NCBI RefSeq assembly: GCF_048263965.1
Contig: NZ_JBLXDO010000001.1
Coordinates: forward strand, 248,001 to 312,000
From: Ferrimonas sp048263965
GTDB taxonomy: Bacteria; Pseudomonadota; Gammaproteobacteria; Enterobacterales; Shewanellaceae
DNA length: 64,000 nt
Direction: 5' to 3'
Shown here: positions 42,210-49,159 of the stretch, in pieces
Position numbering within the stretch: position 1 is the first letter of the stretch
Layout of the letters: each line of letters opens with the position of its first letter
Position numbers and translations under genes: made by a program
The notes under the pieces: generated by a model
Told to the model about the DNA's origin: nothing
Database searches by the model: none
Seen by the model: the letters and a program-made list of their open reading frames with translations, nothing else

Positions 42210-42893
42210 CCAGGGTCCTTTTTGGTCGAGAGTAGGGTAAGGATGAGTCGATTTTAGTCGGCGAGTCGTAGCAGGGATATACCTCTAAAGTCCAAAGCTA
42301 GTGCTGAGTGAAAAGGGACGTGCTATGGGGGCTTTGTAGCATGGTCGGCCAGAGGGTTTAGGTCTATATTTTCGTTGCTATCGATCTGTTAGTTTTTAGG
42401 GCTAATCACAGGTACCCAAAGCTATTCATTATTGTGTGAAGCTCCCCCTACAAAAGCTACACAGGAGGGTGTACCTTAATACAAATTAATTGTTTGCAGT
42501 TTAAGTTCTTTGGTGACGACTAGTCTTGGTGTCCGCCTTAGGCGGAGCTTTGACTGAAATCATGTTTGCTTGACAATATGTCCTTTTAAATCAGTGCTTT
42601 ATTGGTTTGCGACCGCTAACATCCACCTTGGGTGATATGCAATTGAGCATACTTCACAAGCGTAGACTTTGTGGTTGTCAGTTTTGGGTTATAAGGCTGA
42701 GCACTTAAATGTCGCATTGTGTAAAAGACATAAAATAATGACTGCTCTTTTTCTCGCAAAGGTATATAAGCTTGTTCTAGTGTTAGATGTCGATAATTAT
42801 GCTTTGTAGTAACTCTGGCGTATTAATTTCCCATACCTATTTCAAACAGCATTTATTTATTTTGTCAAATCTGTGTGAAGGAGTTTGTTCTTT
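42210..42893. other. AT-rich intergenic region at the left end of the island, with hairpins
   Basis: About 680 bases with no gene I can support. It contains a perfect hairpin TCCGCC-TTA-GGCGGA (42532-42546) and a larger imperfect fold bounded by GGTACC (42411) and GTACC (42471), with CTCCC/GGAGGG pairing inside. Base composition falls sharply from about 42240 onward. The promoter for the following three genes must be here; TTGACA occurs at 42571 without a convincing -10 at standard spacing. Confidence 0.5.
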
Positions 42894-43691
42894 ATGAGTA
42901 AAGTAGATAGTCTGTCCTTTGAAAAGAAGCATGCTTATATTGCGATTTTTACTGCAATATTAACATCTTCCAGCCTTTTTTTGAATGTATATACAGACTA
43001 TGTTGTAGAGAAATCCAAGAAAGAAGCTATTTCCGAGTTAAGAGGTGAGTTGGAAGTGATTCAAGCAACCAATAATCTATCAGAGCTTCTTATATTATAC
43101 AACTATAACTCTAAGAATGCAGGAAATAAGAATTCAACACTATATTTGATTGAAAAAAATTTAGAAGACATAAAACATAATGGCGTGACTTATAATAGTG
43201 AAATCATGGACACGCTATTGCAATCATTTCTAGCTGACATGATAAAGAATGAGCACCACACTGGGATTGAACTTATATATGATGGGTTTCAAGATAGCTA
43301 TATACATAATAATAAACTATTACTTATGCTTTCTAACTACTATCTCCAAAGGCTTGCTCAATTTACGTCAACATATAGAAATGAAAATGCTGTAAAAGTA
43401 AAAAGGAAAATAGAAGACCTTTCTATAAAGTTAGAAACTAAGGGTCTTGACGAGCAAGCGATAGCAATAAATTTGGTCAAAGAAAGTGTCATCTCTGAAG
43501 GTCATAATAATAATATTTCAAATTCCATATTAAAACTTAGATCCTATGATGATAAGTTTAAGTATAATTTTTTACTCTTTTTTGATGATTCTTGCACCAT
43601 AGGAGATAGTCCACAAATGGTAGTTTGTCATGGTGTAATAAGTAAGTTTTTACATACATATCGTAAAGAAATTCATGAGTTAAGGTTATGA
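42894..43691 (+). CDS. Membrane-anchored protein of unknown function, first gene of the island run
   Basis: A 265-residue protein. One membrane helix near the N-terminus (AYIAIFTAILTSSSLFLNVY) is followed by a charged, probably coiled-coil segment (EKSKKEAISELRGELEVIQ) and a mostly helical soluble part of about 200 residues. I recognise no family. AAGGAG ten bases upstream sets the ATG at 42894. Codon use is AT-rich, unlike the core genes nearby. Its stop overlaps the next start (ATGA), so the two are translated together. Confidence 0.72.
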   Translation: MSKVDSLSFEKKHAYIAIFTAILTSSSLFLNVYTDYVVEKSKKEAISELRGELEVIQATNNLSELLILYNYNSKNAGNKNSTLYLIEKNLEDIKHNGVTYNSEIMDTLLQSFLADMIKNEHHTGIELIYDGFQDSYIHNNKLLLMLSNYYLQRLAQFTSTYRNENAVKVKRKIEDLSIKLETKGLDEQAIAINLVKESVISEGHNNNISNSILKLRSYDDKFKYNFLLFFDDSCTIGDSPQMVVCHGVISKFLHTYRKEIHELRL

Positions 43692-44359
43692 TAAACAATA
43701 TTTTTACTCTAGTATTTGCCTCCTTGATTTTTACTGCATCTTGTCTTGCCAATTCAGTAAGTCATGAGAGCTCTAAAATTGGATTGCTAGAGTTAATCTG
43801 TGAAAACCATAAGGTTAACAATGTATGTTTTTATGAAACATCATTCGACTTTGATCATGGAAATAATCCTATATTCAGGGATTATAGGTATCTGGAAAAT
43901 GATTACAGAAATTATAGAAAGTCATTCGATCAGTTGTTGTATGAATTATACAGACCAATCTTGCGCGAACGCAAATTTAAGGGTTTTTGGGGGCAGTATG
44001 TATCTTTAACATTTAGCTTGGATACGCGGGAATTTGTAGTCGAGAACCTTGCTGTTAATTATGAAGAAGCAGAGAGTCATTCTCGTAAAAGTAATGCTAT
44101 GGTCTTAAATATAGCCAATTGGGATATTGTGAAAAGAAAGGACTATAAGATTAAGAAAGAAGAATCTACACTTTCAAATGGCCAAAAAAAGCTTAGGCCG
44201 TCATTTTTAGCTAAACTGGATGAAATGAGTGACGGAATCAATGGTCATGAAGTGCAGCTTGAAAAAAACTTAACAATCTCTGTCGATGTTGAAGGTGATC
44301 TTCTAGCTTTTATCAAAGAGTCCTTTAAGGCTTTTTTAGATGAGAGGGTTGAAGAATGA
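43688..44359 (+). CDS. Secreted protein of unknown function, second gene of the island run
   Basis: A 223-residue protein with a Sec signal (MINNIFTLVFASLIFTASCLANS); a cysteine near the cleavage site (TASCLAN) makes a lipoprotein possible but the lipobox is poor. The mature part has two cysteines, an aromatic-rich patch (YRYLENDYRNYRKSFDQLLYELY) and a long charged C-terminus. No family is recognised. It overlaps both neighbours by four bases (ATGA), so the three genes form one translational unit. Confidence 0.72.
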   Translation: MINNIFTLVFASLIFTASCLANSVSHESSKIGLLELICENHKVNNVCFYETSFDFDHGNNPIFRDYRYLENDYRNYRKSFDQLLYELYRPILRERKFKGFWGQYVSLTFSLDTREFVVENLAVNYEEAESHSRKSNAMVLNIANWDIVKRKDYKIKKEESTLSNGQKKLRPSFLAKLDEMSDGINGHEVQLEKNLTISVDVEGDLLAFIKESFKAFLDERVEE

Positions 44360-45237
44360 ATTATTTTATTCTTATTGAGCGCAACATTAAGTTAGTGTTT
44401 TTTTTAATTCTTCTTTTTGTTTTTCCCGCAGCTGCTTCAGAGATGGAAAGTGTTGAGCTTACCGGTGTCACTCCTTTAAATGTAAAGGAAAAGATTTTGT
44501 CACTTTCGGAGTTTAGGGAAAGTGCTGTCATTATTTTTTCTTCGAGGCCCTTTTTGTCAAAAGGGAAATTTAAAACAGTTAGGTTTTCAGTTAAAATAGA
44601 TAAAGTTGCTACTAAGCACTCAAGAGTGTTTAGTGCTCTCAATAGCTCAAAGCTTAAAGGTTCAGAGAAAGTAGATAGATGTGAATCTCTAGTTTTGTTC
44701 ACTGTCCGTAATGAAAGGGTAGGGAGTGTAAAAGAGCACTATAGTCAGTTTGTAGGAGAGAAAGATAAAAACAACTGCCTGATGGAAAGAAGTCGAGACT
44801 TAATATTTGAAGTATTTGCTGATGATATTGCCGCTTTATTTTCATCTACGATCTCAGAAGATTTGAGTTATGATGATTATGTTAAAGACTATACATTGGT
44901 AACTTTGCTTAAATCACGCAAAGACAATGGTAAAACAGTGATGAAAATAGATTTAGGTTCTTTGGATGGAGTTAAGTTTCGAGATAAGAAATATTTGTTA
45001 AAAGAACTTAGAACAGACTTGGGAAATGGTGAGGAGATAGTGGAGCATGTAAGGGTGTCTAATGTGTCATTTACTGATTCAATCTCTCCTCAAAACTCCT
45101 GGATTCTAATTGAAGGGAATCCAGAAGGGGTTGATCTTACTCGAGGAAATTATATGTTGGTTGATGATGATCCTAAAAATAATGAATATCCTATCTTGCA
45201 AAGTGTGGAGGTAAAGCCGAGCATTCTAAACTTATAA
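44356..45237 (+). CDS. Secreted protein of unknown function, third gene of the island run
   Basis: A 293-residue protein with an N-terminal hydrophobic signal (LVFFLILLFVFPAAAS). The remaining sequence is probably beta-rich, with two cysteines (CESLVLF and CLMERSR). No family is recognised. Its stop is only 38 bases before the ATPase/TOPRIM reading frame, so all island genes may share one transcript. A link between these envelope proteins and the retron-like genes is suggested by order and composition only. Confidence 0.72.
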   Translation: MNYFILIERNIKLVFFLILLFVFPAAASEMESVELTGVTPLNVKEKILSLSEFRESAVIIFSSRPFLSKGKFKTVRFSVKIDKVATKHSRVFSALNSSKLKGSEKVDRCESLVLFTVRNERVGSVKEHYSQFVGEKDKNNCLMERSRDLIFEVFADDIAALFSSTISEDLSYDDYVKDYTLVTLLKSRKDNGKTVMKIDLGSLDGVKFRDKKYLLKELRTDLGNGEEIVEHVRVSNVSFTDSISPQNSWILIEGNPEGVDLTRGNYMLVDDDPKNNEYPILQSVEVKPSILNL

Positions 45238-45275
45238 CTTTTGATTCAAATAATCTCAAAGACTCGAAAGCGACA

Positions 45276-45536
45276 ATGTCTATTCACAGTATACGAATAA
45301 AAAACTTACTTTCTTTCAATGACTCTATTATAGACGATATAAAAGACGTTAACTGTATTGTTGGGAAGAATAATGTTGGTAAATCTAATCTTTTGAAGTT
45401 GATTAGGTATTTTTACCTCAAACTCGAAGGCAAGAGGCAAATTCCACCTGAGTTATGCTCTAGATATAGTGGCCATGGTGAGATAACAATTAGATATAAT
45501 ACAACAAGAATTAAGAGTATTGTCACAGCTGGTTGA
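45276..45536 (+). CDS. N-terminal fragment of the ATPase/TOPRIM gene (Walker A part)
   Basis: This 86-residue frame begins MSIHSIRIKNLLSFND, the opening typical of SMC/OLD/RecF-like ATPases, and contains the P-loop GKNNVGKSNLLKLI. It ends at TGA. No clear ribosome site precedes the ATG at 45276. It cannot be a working ATPase alone. Confidence 0.6.
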   Translation: MSIHSIRIKNLLSFNDSIIDDIKDVNCIVGKNNVGKSNLLKLIRYFYLKLEGKRQIPPELCSRYSGHGEITIRYNTTRIKSIVTAG

Positions 45537-45596
45537 AATAATTCTCCATTCTTCAAACACATATACAATACCATATTTAAAGGTTATAGAAGAAGT

Positions 45597-47507
45597 TTGT
45601 TTTTTGGAATGCCTATGGGTAAAATTGAAGACTCATATTTGGATGTTACTTTGATGATCTTCAAAGATGATTCCATTGAGTGGTCAATTTCAGATCCAAA
45701 AGCACGAGAGTTGATTTCAATACTATATCCCTTTATTGATATTGAGACGCGGCATATTGACTTGTATGACTGGAATAGAGTGTGGAATCTCATTAGTCAG
45801 TTAAGTTCATTCAATATTAAGAAGTTATCAAACGATGATGTTGTAGAGTATCTTGATCAAAAGATAGCTAATGGTAGTGGTAATTATAAAGAGTATGTAG
45901 GTAAGGTAGAGGGAATTATAGATACGAAAAACTATTCATATAGGGATAGGGTTCTAAATTATATTAAAGTAGGATTGAAGGGGCATGACTTTTTAAACTT
46001 GGGTGAAGAATTAACTATCCAGTCGGATGGAACTAATTCACATAAGTATATTGAGATAATTCTCAAACTTTTAGTTGTTTTGACTAGGAGAGAGTATATA
46101 ACTCCAACTATATATATAGATGAACCAGAAGTTGGACTTCACCCAAAGCTTAATGAAAACCTTCTCAAGACACTGAGTGACATATATCATAAGTATGAAA
46201 AGACTAAACCTGAAAAAGAAACTGGTAAATATGCGACGCCTTATCCAAAAATAATATTTGCCACACACTCACCTAACATATTGAAATATTCAGTTAAGTT
46301 GTTTAAAGATAAGCAGCAAGTTATTCATTTTTCTAAGGCGGATGGAGTTGGAACCAAAATAAATAAATTGAATTCTCACTATAGTGATAGAAGATTTCTA
46401 AACATATTTAGTGACAATGAAGCAAGATTATTTTTTAGTAATTTTATATTGTTTGTCGAAGGAGCCACAGAGCTCGAACTTTTCAGCAATGACAAGCTTT
46501 GTTCAAAATTTGATTTCTTAAATAAAATTGATATTTACGCTACAAATGATCTGGCGATAAAATATTTGAACCCTAGTTATTCTAATGCGGCAATACCTTT
46601 TTTGGTCTTAAATGACTTAGATGTTCTGGTTTCTTTTGATTACATTAACAAAAAACTTTTCTTGAAGAGTCAAAAATTCAATCTTGATTACTATAGAAAG
46701 AAATCCAAATTATCATATTTTTCACATGATGCTTTTAAAGATAAAAGTACGTTGAAGTTTATTTTCGATCATGATGGTAGGTCACTAGACTTTCTGAATG
46801 ATGGAATAATGTTTGATAAGTTTTCGGTTGAACGTTATGTCAATGCAATAAACTCCTTACTGTCAAAGGATAATGTGCGACTTGTTAATACGACCATTGA
46901 AGGCCTACTCATTAATGTCGATTCAATAAAACTCTTTGAACGTTGGCTGTGCAATAAGCTAATTAATGAAATGAATTACTCTGAGAGGAACCCGAATCCT
47001 ACTAGGCGCTTGACGGCATTGCATAGTGAAATTGTTTCGGGAAGAAAAGACTCTTCGGTTGTTTTAAATAAGATATTGTCTGAGCGCAATGATAATGTCC
47101 TTAGTGCGTCTGATAGCTTAATTCTTAAGAAGATAAAGATGCTCCACTTGAAAAAAGCAGCCATGAGAGTTAGTTCTTTTTCCAGAGATCCTAGGGTTAG
47201 AGTTAACTTTTATAGGGTAGTTTTTGAAGGTAAAACAGATACTCTTCTTAGCAGACATAATGATGCTTATCTGTCGACGGTAAGTAGTCGTTTTTCAAAT
47301 TTGGTTAGATTATTTAGAACAGAGATTCTCTTATTTATGAGTGGGTGTATGGGGAAAACTGGAGGTTGGGTAACCGAATTTTTGGATTTTTCTATAGAGG
47401 AAATAAGCAAGGCTTCTACCGACTCTCGTGATTTTGAGAGAAAATTTAGTGTTGCTTTCAATGAATTACACAGTATACTGAAGAGGGTTTCTTCTTCGAT
47501 AGAGTAG
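45597..47507 (+). CDS. C-terminal fragment of the ATPase/TOPRIM gene (Walker B and TOPRIM part)
   Basis: A 636-codon open frame in the same reading frame as the fragment before it. The frame continues upstream without interruption back to the TGA. The first possible starts (TTG 45597, ATG 45609, ATG 45615) have no good ribosome site, so independent translation is doubtful. It holds Walker B, H-loop and TOPRIM motifs followed by a long C-terminal region of unknown role. Its last 23 bases overlap the 5' arm of the inverted repeat assigned to the candidate msr-msd RNA. Confidence 0.65.
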   Translation: MFFGMPMGKIEDSYLDVTLMIFKDDSIEWSISDPKARELISILYPFIDIETRHIDLYDWNRVWNLISQLSSFNIKKLSNDDVVEYLDQKIANGSGNYKEYVGKVEGIIDTKNYSYRDRVLNYIKVGLKGHDFLNLGEELTIQSDGTNSHKYIEIILKLLVVLTRREYITPTIYIDEPEVGLHPKLNENLLKTLSDIYHKYEKTKPEKETGKYATPYPKIIFATHSPNILKYSVKLFKDKQQVIHFSKADGVGTKINKLNSHYSDRRFLNIFSDNEARLFFSNFILFVEGATELELFSNDKLCSKFDFLNKIDIYATNDLAIKYLNPSYSNAAIPFLVLNDLDVLVSFDYINKKLFLKSQKFNLDYYRKKSKLSYFSHDAFKDKSTLKFIFDHDGRSLDFLNDGIMFDKFSVERYVNAINSLLSKDNVRLVNTTIEGLLINVDSIKLFERWLCNKLINEMNYSERNPNPTRRLTALHSEIVSGRKDSSVVLNKILSERNDNVLSASDSLILKKIKMLHLKKAAMRVSSFSRDPRVRVNFYRVVFEGKTDTLLSRHNDAYLSTVSSRFSNLVRLFRTEILLFMSGCMGKTGGWVTEFLDFSIEEISKASTDSRDFERKFSVAFNELHSILKRVSSSIE

Positions 47508-47656
47508 AGGGGTCTTTTGATCGGGTTTCTCTAAATTTTAGCGTACCCCTTTAGCCTCAGAATCTGCTAGCTGGCATCCGGTTGCCTAAATGTGCCCAAA
47601 TGCCTTTAAGTGCTCACAGCGTGTAAAGATTGTACTTTGTGTCGGAGAAGAAACCC
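47485..47656 (+). ncRNA. Candidate retron msr-msd RNA
   Basis: Two arms, 47485-47501 and 47640-47656, can pair over 17 positions (15 Watson-Crick and two G-U). They enclose 138 bases and end nine bases before the reverse transcriptase ATG. This is the arrangement of retron a1/a2 repeats. Just inside, TAGAGGGGT (47505-47513) pairs with ACCCCTTTA (47545-47553), giving an msr-like hairpin; GGCA-TCCGGT-TGCC and further short stems follow. A G at 47502 directly after the first arm could be the branching residue, but the usual AGC context is not seen. The RNA starts inside the 3' end of the ATPase gene. This is inferred from pairing and position, not from a covariance model. Confidence 0.6.
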
Positions 47657-47665
47657 GGTTTATTT

Positions 47666-48784
47666 ATGATGACAACTAAAAAGCTTACAAAGCAAGCTTT
47701 CATAAATGTTTTGAGTGATATTCCTGAGGATAGAATTATCCTTGGGGCGAACCCAATTCCAACAATTACTGTAGACATGACCAAGAATATAACACTTGGT
47801 TCTAAGAAGATTTTTTCAATTCGTCATCAAAAAGCACTGTCTAAATATCAGGAAAATATAAGTAAATCCATTCTTTGTAAAATAGAACTTAGTAATTCTG
47901 CTATTGCATATGTAAGAGGGAAGTCGTACTTAGACTTTCTTGAGCCTCATCGTCGTGGTTATCACTTTCTTAGGTTAGACATTAAATCTTTTTTTCATTC
48001 TATACGCGAGGACTTGGTTAAGGAAGTGATGTCTTCATATATATCAAATCAAGACTTCTATGGTAATGAGCAAAGTATTCTTGAAGCATTTGTAAACTTA
48101 GTAATGATGGACGTTAGCGAAGACTATCAAGCAAGAAACTTGTCCGGGAGAAAAATTTTACCTATTGAATTTAAGTCGTCCCCGGCTTTATCCAATATAG
48201 TTTTTAGAAAGTTTGACAACTTGATTCAGAACTTTTGTTCAAATAATGGCGTATCTTATACTAGGTATGCTGATGATATGCTTTTTTCTGCACCCGCAAC
48301 CTCAAGTTTTGTTCATTCTGACAGATTTGAGAATGAAATGTCTTTTATTCTCAAATTGGGTGATTTCAAAATCAATCGAAGTAAAACGATTAAGTCATCT
48401 GGTAGAATTTCAATAAATGGTTATGTTATTGATGCTGCTCGTGAAGTTAATGAGTTGGCGTTTTTGAAGATTTCTAATAAGAAGACGGACTTGATATTGA
48501 AATTATTATATAAATTGGATCGGGGCGAGTGCTATAAAGCAATTATGAAAAAGCACTTCGGATTGTCAGTAAATAAAATTGGTTTAAAGTACCCTGTAGG
48601 AAAAAATAAGTTTACTAAACAGTATTATCACTCTCAAGTAATCAATGTATTAGCAGGTTATCGTTCCTATCTTATATCGTTTCTAAAATATAATGGAAGA
48701 TTCTTCTGCTTAGATCCTAGTTGTGCACTAAAATTAGAGACCATATTGCAAAGGATAGAACGACACCTGCTTAAGATTCAATAA
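47666..48784 (+). CDS. Retron-type reverse transcriptase
   Basis: A 372-residue reverse transcriptase. Motif A reads FLRLDIKSFFHSI, motif B region LPIEFKSSPALSNIVF, motif C YTRYADDMLFSA (intact catalytic YADD), and motif D FKINRSKTIKS. The segment after D, ISINGYVID, is where retron enzymes normally show VTG. The motif B region lacks the usual QG. There is no maturase or endonuclease domain, so group II intron origin is unlikely. It follows an ATPase/TOPRIM gene and the 17-bp inverted repeat, which fits a retron defence operon. The ATG at 47666 is used, with a second ATG directly after it. Confidence 0.85.
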   Translation: MMTTKKLTKQAFINVLSDIPEDRIILGANPIPTITVDMTKNITLGSKKIFSIRHQKALSKYQENISKSILCKIELSNSAIAYVRGKSYLDFLEPHRRGYHFLRLDIKSFFHSIREDLVKEVMSSYISNQDFYGNEQSILEAFVNLVMMDVSEDYQARNLSGRKILPIEFKSSPALSNIVFRKFDNLIQNFCSNNGVSYTRYADDMLFSAPATSSFVHSDRFENEMSFILKLGDFKINRSKTIKSSGRISINGYVIDAAREVNELAFLKISNKKTDLILKLLYKLDRGECYKAIMKKHFGLSVNKIGLKYPVGKNKFTKQYYHSQVINVLAGYRSYLISFLKYNGRFFCLDPSCALKLETILQRIERHLLKIQ

Positions 48785-48816
48785 CTCAATCTTGGGGGTA
48801 AACTTGAATGCTTGAT

Positions 48817-49059
48817 CTACATAACCAATCGATTCTTTTTTAACCCCCGATACACGTTCTTGCAGAGCTTCGCCAAACGGGAGATGTCTCCCAGCTTGGG
48901 TGTTTCGCCGTGTTCCAACCGGGTTTCCCAGTCGCACAATTCCGTGTCCACCAGTTCCAACAGTTTCTTTGGGCAGCCTACGCAGGTGTCGCCACAGATC
49001 TCCGCTTCGGGCACGCCAAAGGGGAAGGCGTCCCGTACCTGTTCAATCAGTTGGGCCAT
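48817..49059 (-). CDS. Small hypothetical protein with a cysteine cluster
   Basis: An 80-residue product, MAQLIEQVRDAFPFG onward, with CGDTCVGC and a fourth cysteine in ELCDWE; these four could bind zinc or an iron-sulfur cluster. A conserved-looking helical C-terminus follows (LGDISRLAKLCKNVYRGLKK). A GTG at 49080 (KPDCRTAMAQ) is an alternative start. It lies between the island and uvrA on the same strand as uvrA, separated from it by a terminator. No family name is recognised. Confidence 0.65.
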   Translation of the reverse strand: MAQLIEQVRDAFPFGVPEAEICGDTCVGCPKKLLELVDTELCDWETRLEHGETPKLGDISRLAKLCKNVYRGLKKNRLVM

Positions 49060-49108
49060 GGCGGTGCGACAGTCGGGTTTCACTGTGGTTGCTGTACTCT
49101 GAAAACGA

Positions 49109-49137
49109 AAAGGCCCAGTCTCGTTGACTGGGCCTTT
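49109..49137 (-). terminator. Terminator after uvrA
   Basis: AAAGGCCCAGT - CTCGTTG - ACTGGGCCTTT; on the minus strand it is followed by TTCGTTTTC. Confidence 0.85.
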
Positions 49138-49159
49138 GTCGTCAATGCGTGGTTGGCGC

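Larger units (their letters stand above)
45276..47507 (+). pseudogene. OLD-like ATPase/TOPRIM gene interrupted by one in-frame TGA
   Basis: Read in one frame this is a 743-codon gene with a single internal stop, TGA at 45534-45536 (codon 87). Before it lie the N-terminal beta strands and Walker A (GKNNVGKS, residues 30-37). After it come an open 20-codon stretch, an ABC-like signature, Walker B with following Glu-rich segment (IYIDEPEVGLHP, about 280), the H-loop ATHSPNIL, and a TOPRIM domain with LFVEGATE (about 392) and NDLDVL (about 444). Such proteins are overcoming-lysogenization-defect type nucleases and occur as effectors of some retrons. Separation of Walker A from Walker B should abolish ATPase activity unless the stop is read through. 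A TGG-to-TGA change or a sequence error would explain it. Confidence 0.75.

Noticed and set aside
47630..47665. Upstream TTG start for the reverse transcriptase
   Set aside because: It has no ribosome site and the extra 12 codons overlap the 3' arm of the inverted repeat; the ATG at 47666 is simpler.
42210..48816. Direct repeats or integrase marking an integrated element
   Set aside because: No integrase, transposase, tRNA or convincing border repeat was seen; the island borders are judged only by composition and gene content.
48792..48852. GGGGGTAA ... TTAACCCCC inverted sequence after the reverse transcriptase
   Set aside because: Pairing is imperfect and the loop is nearly 50 bases, so it is not a convincing terminator or island end.
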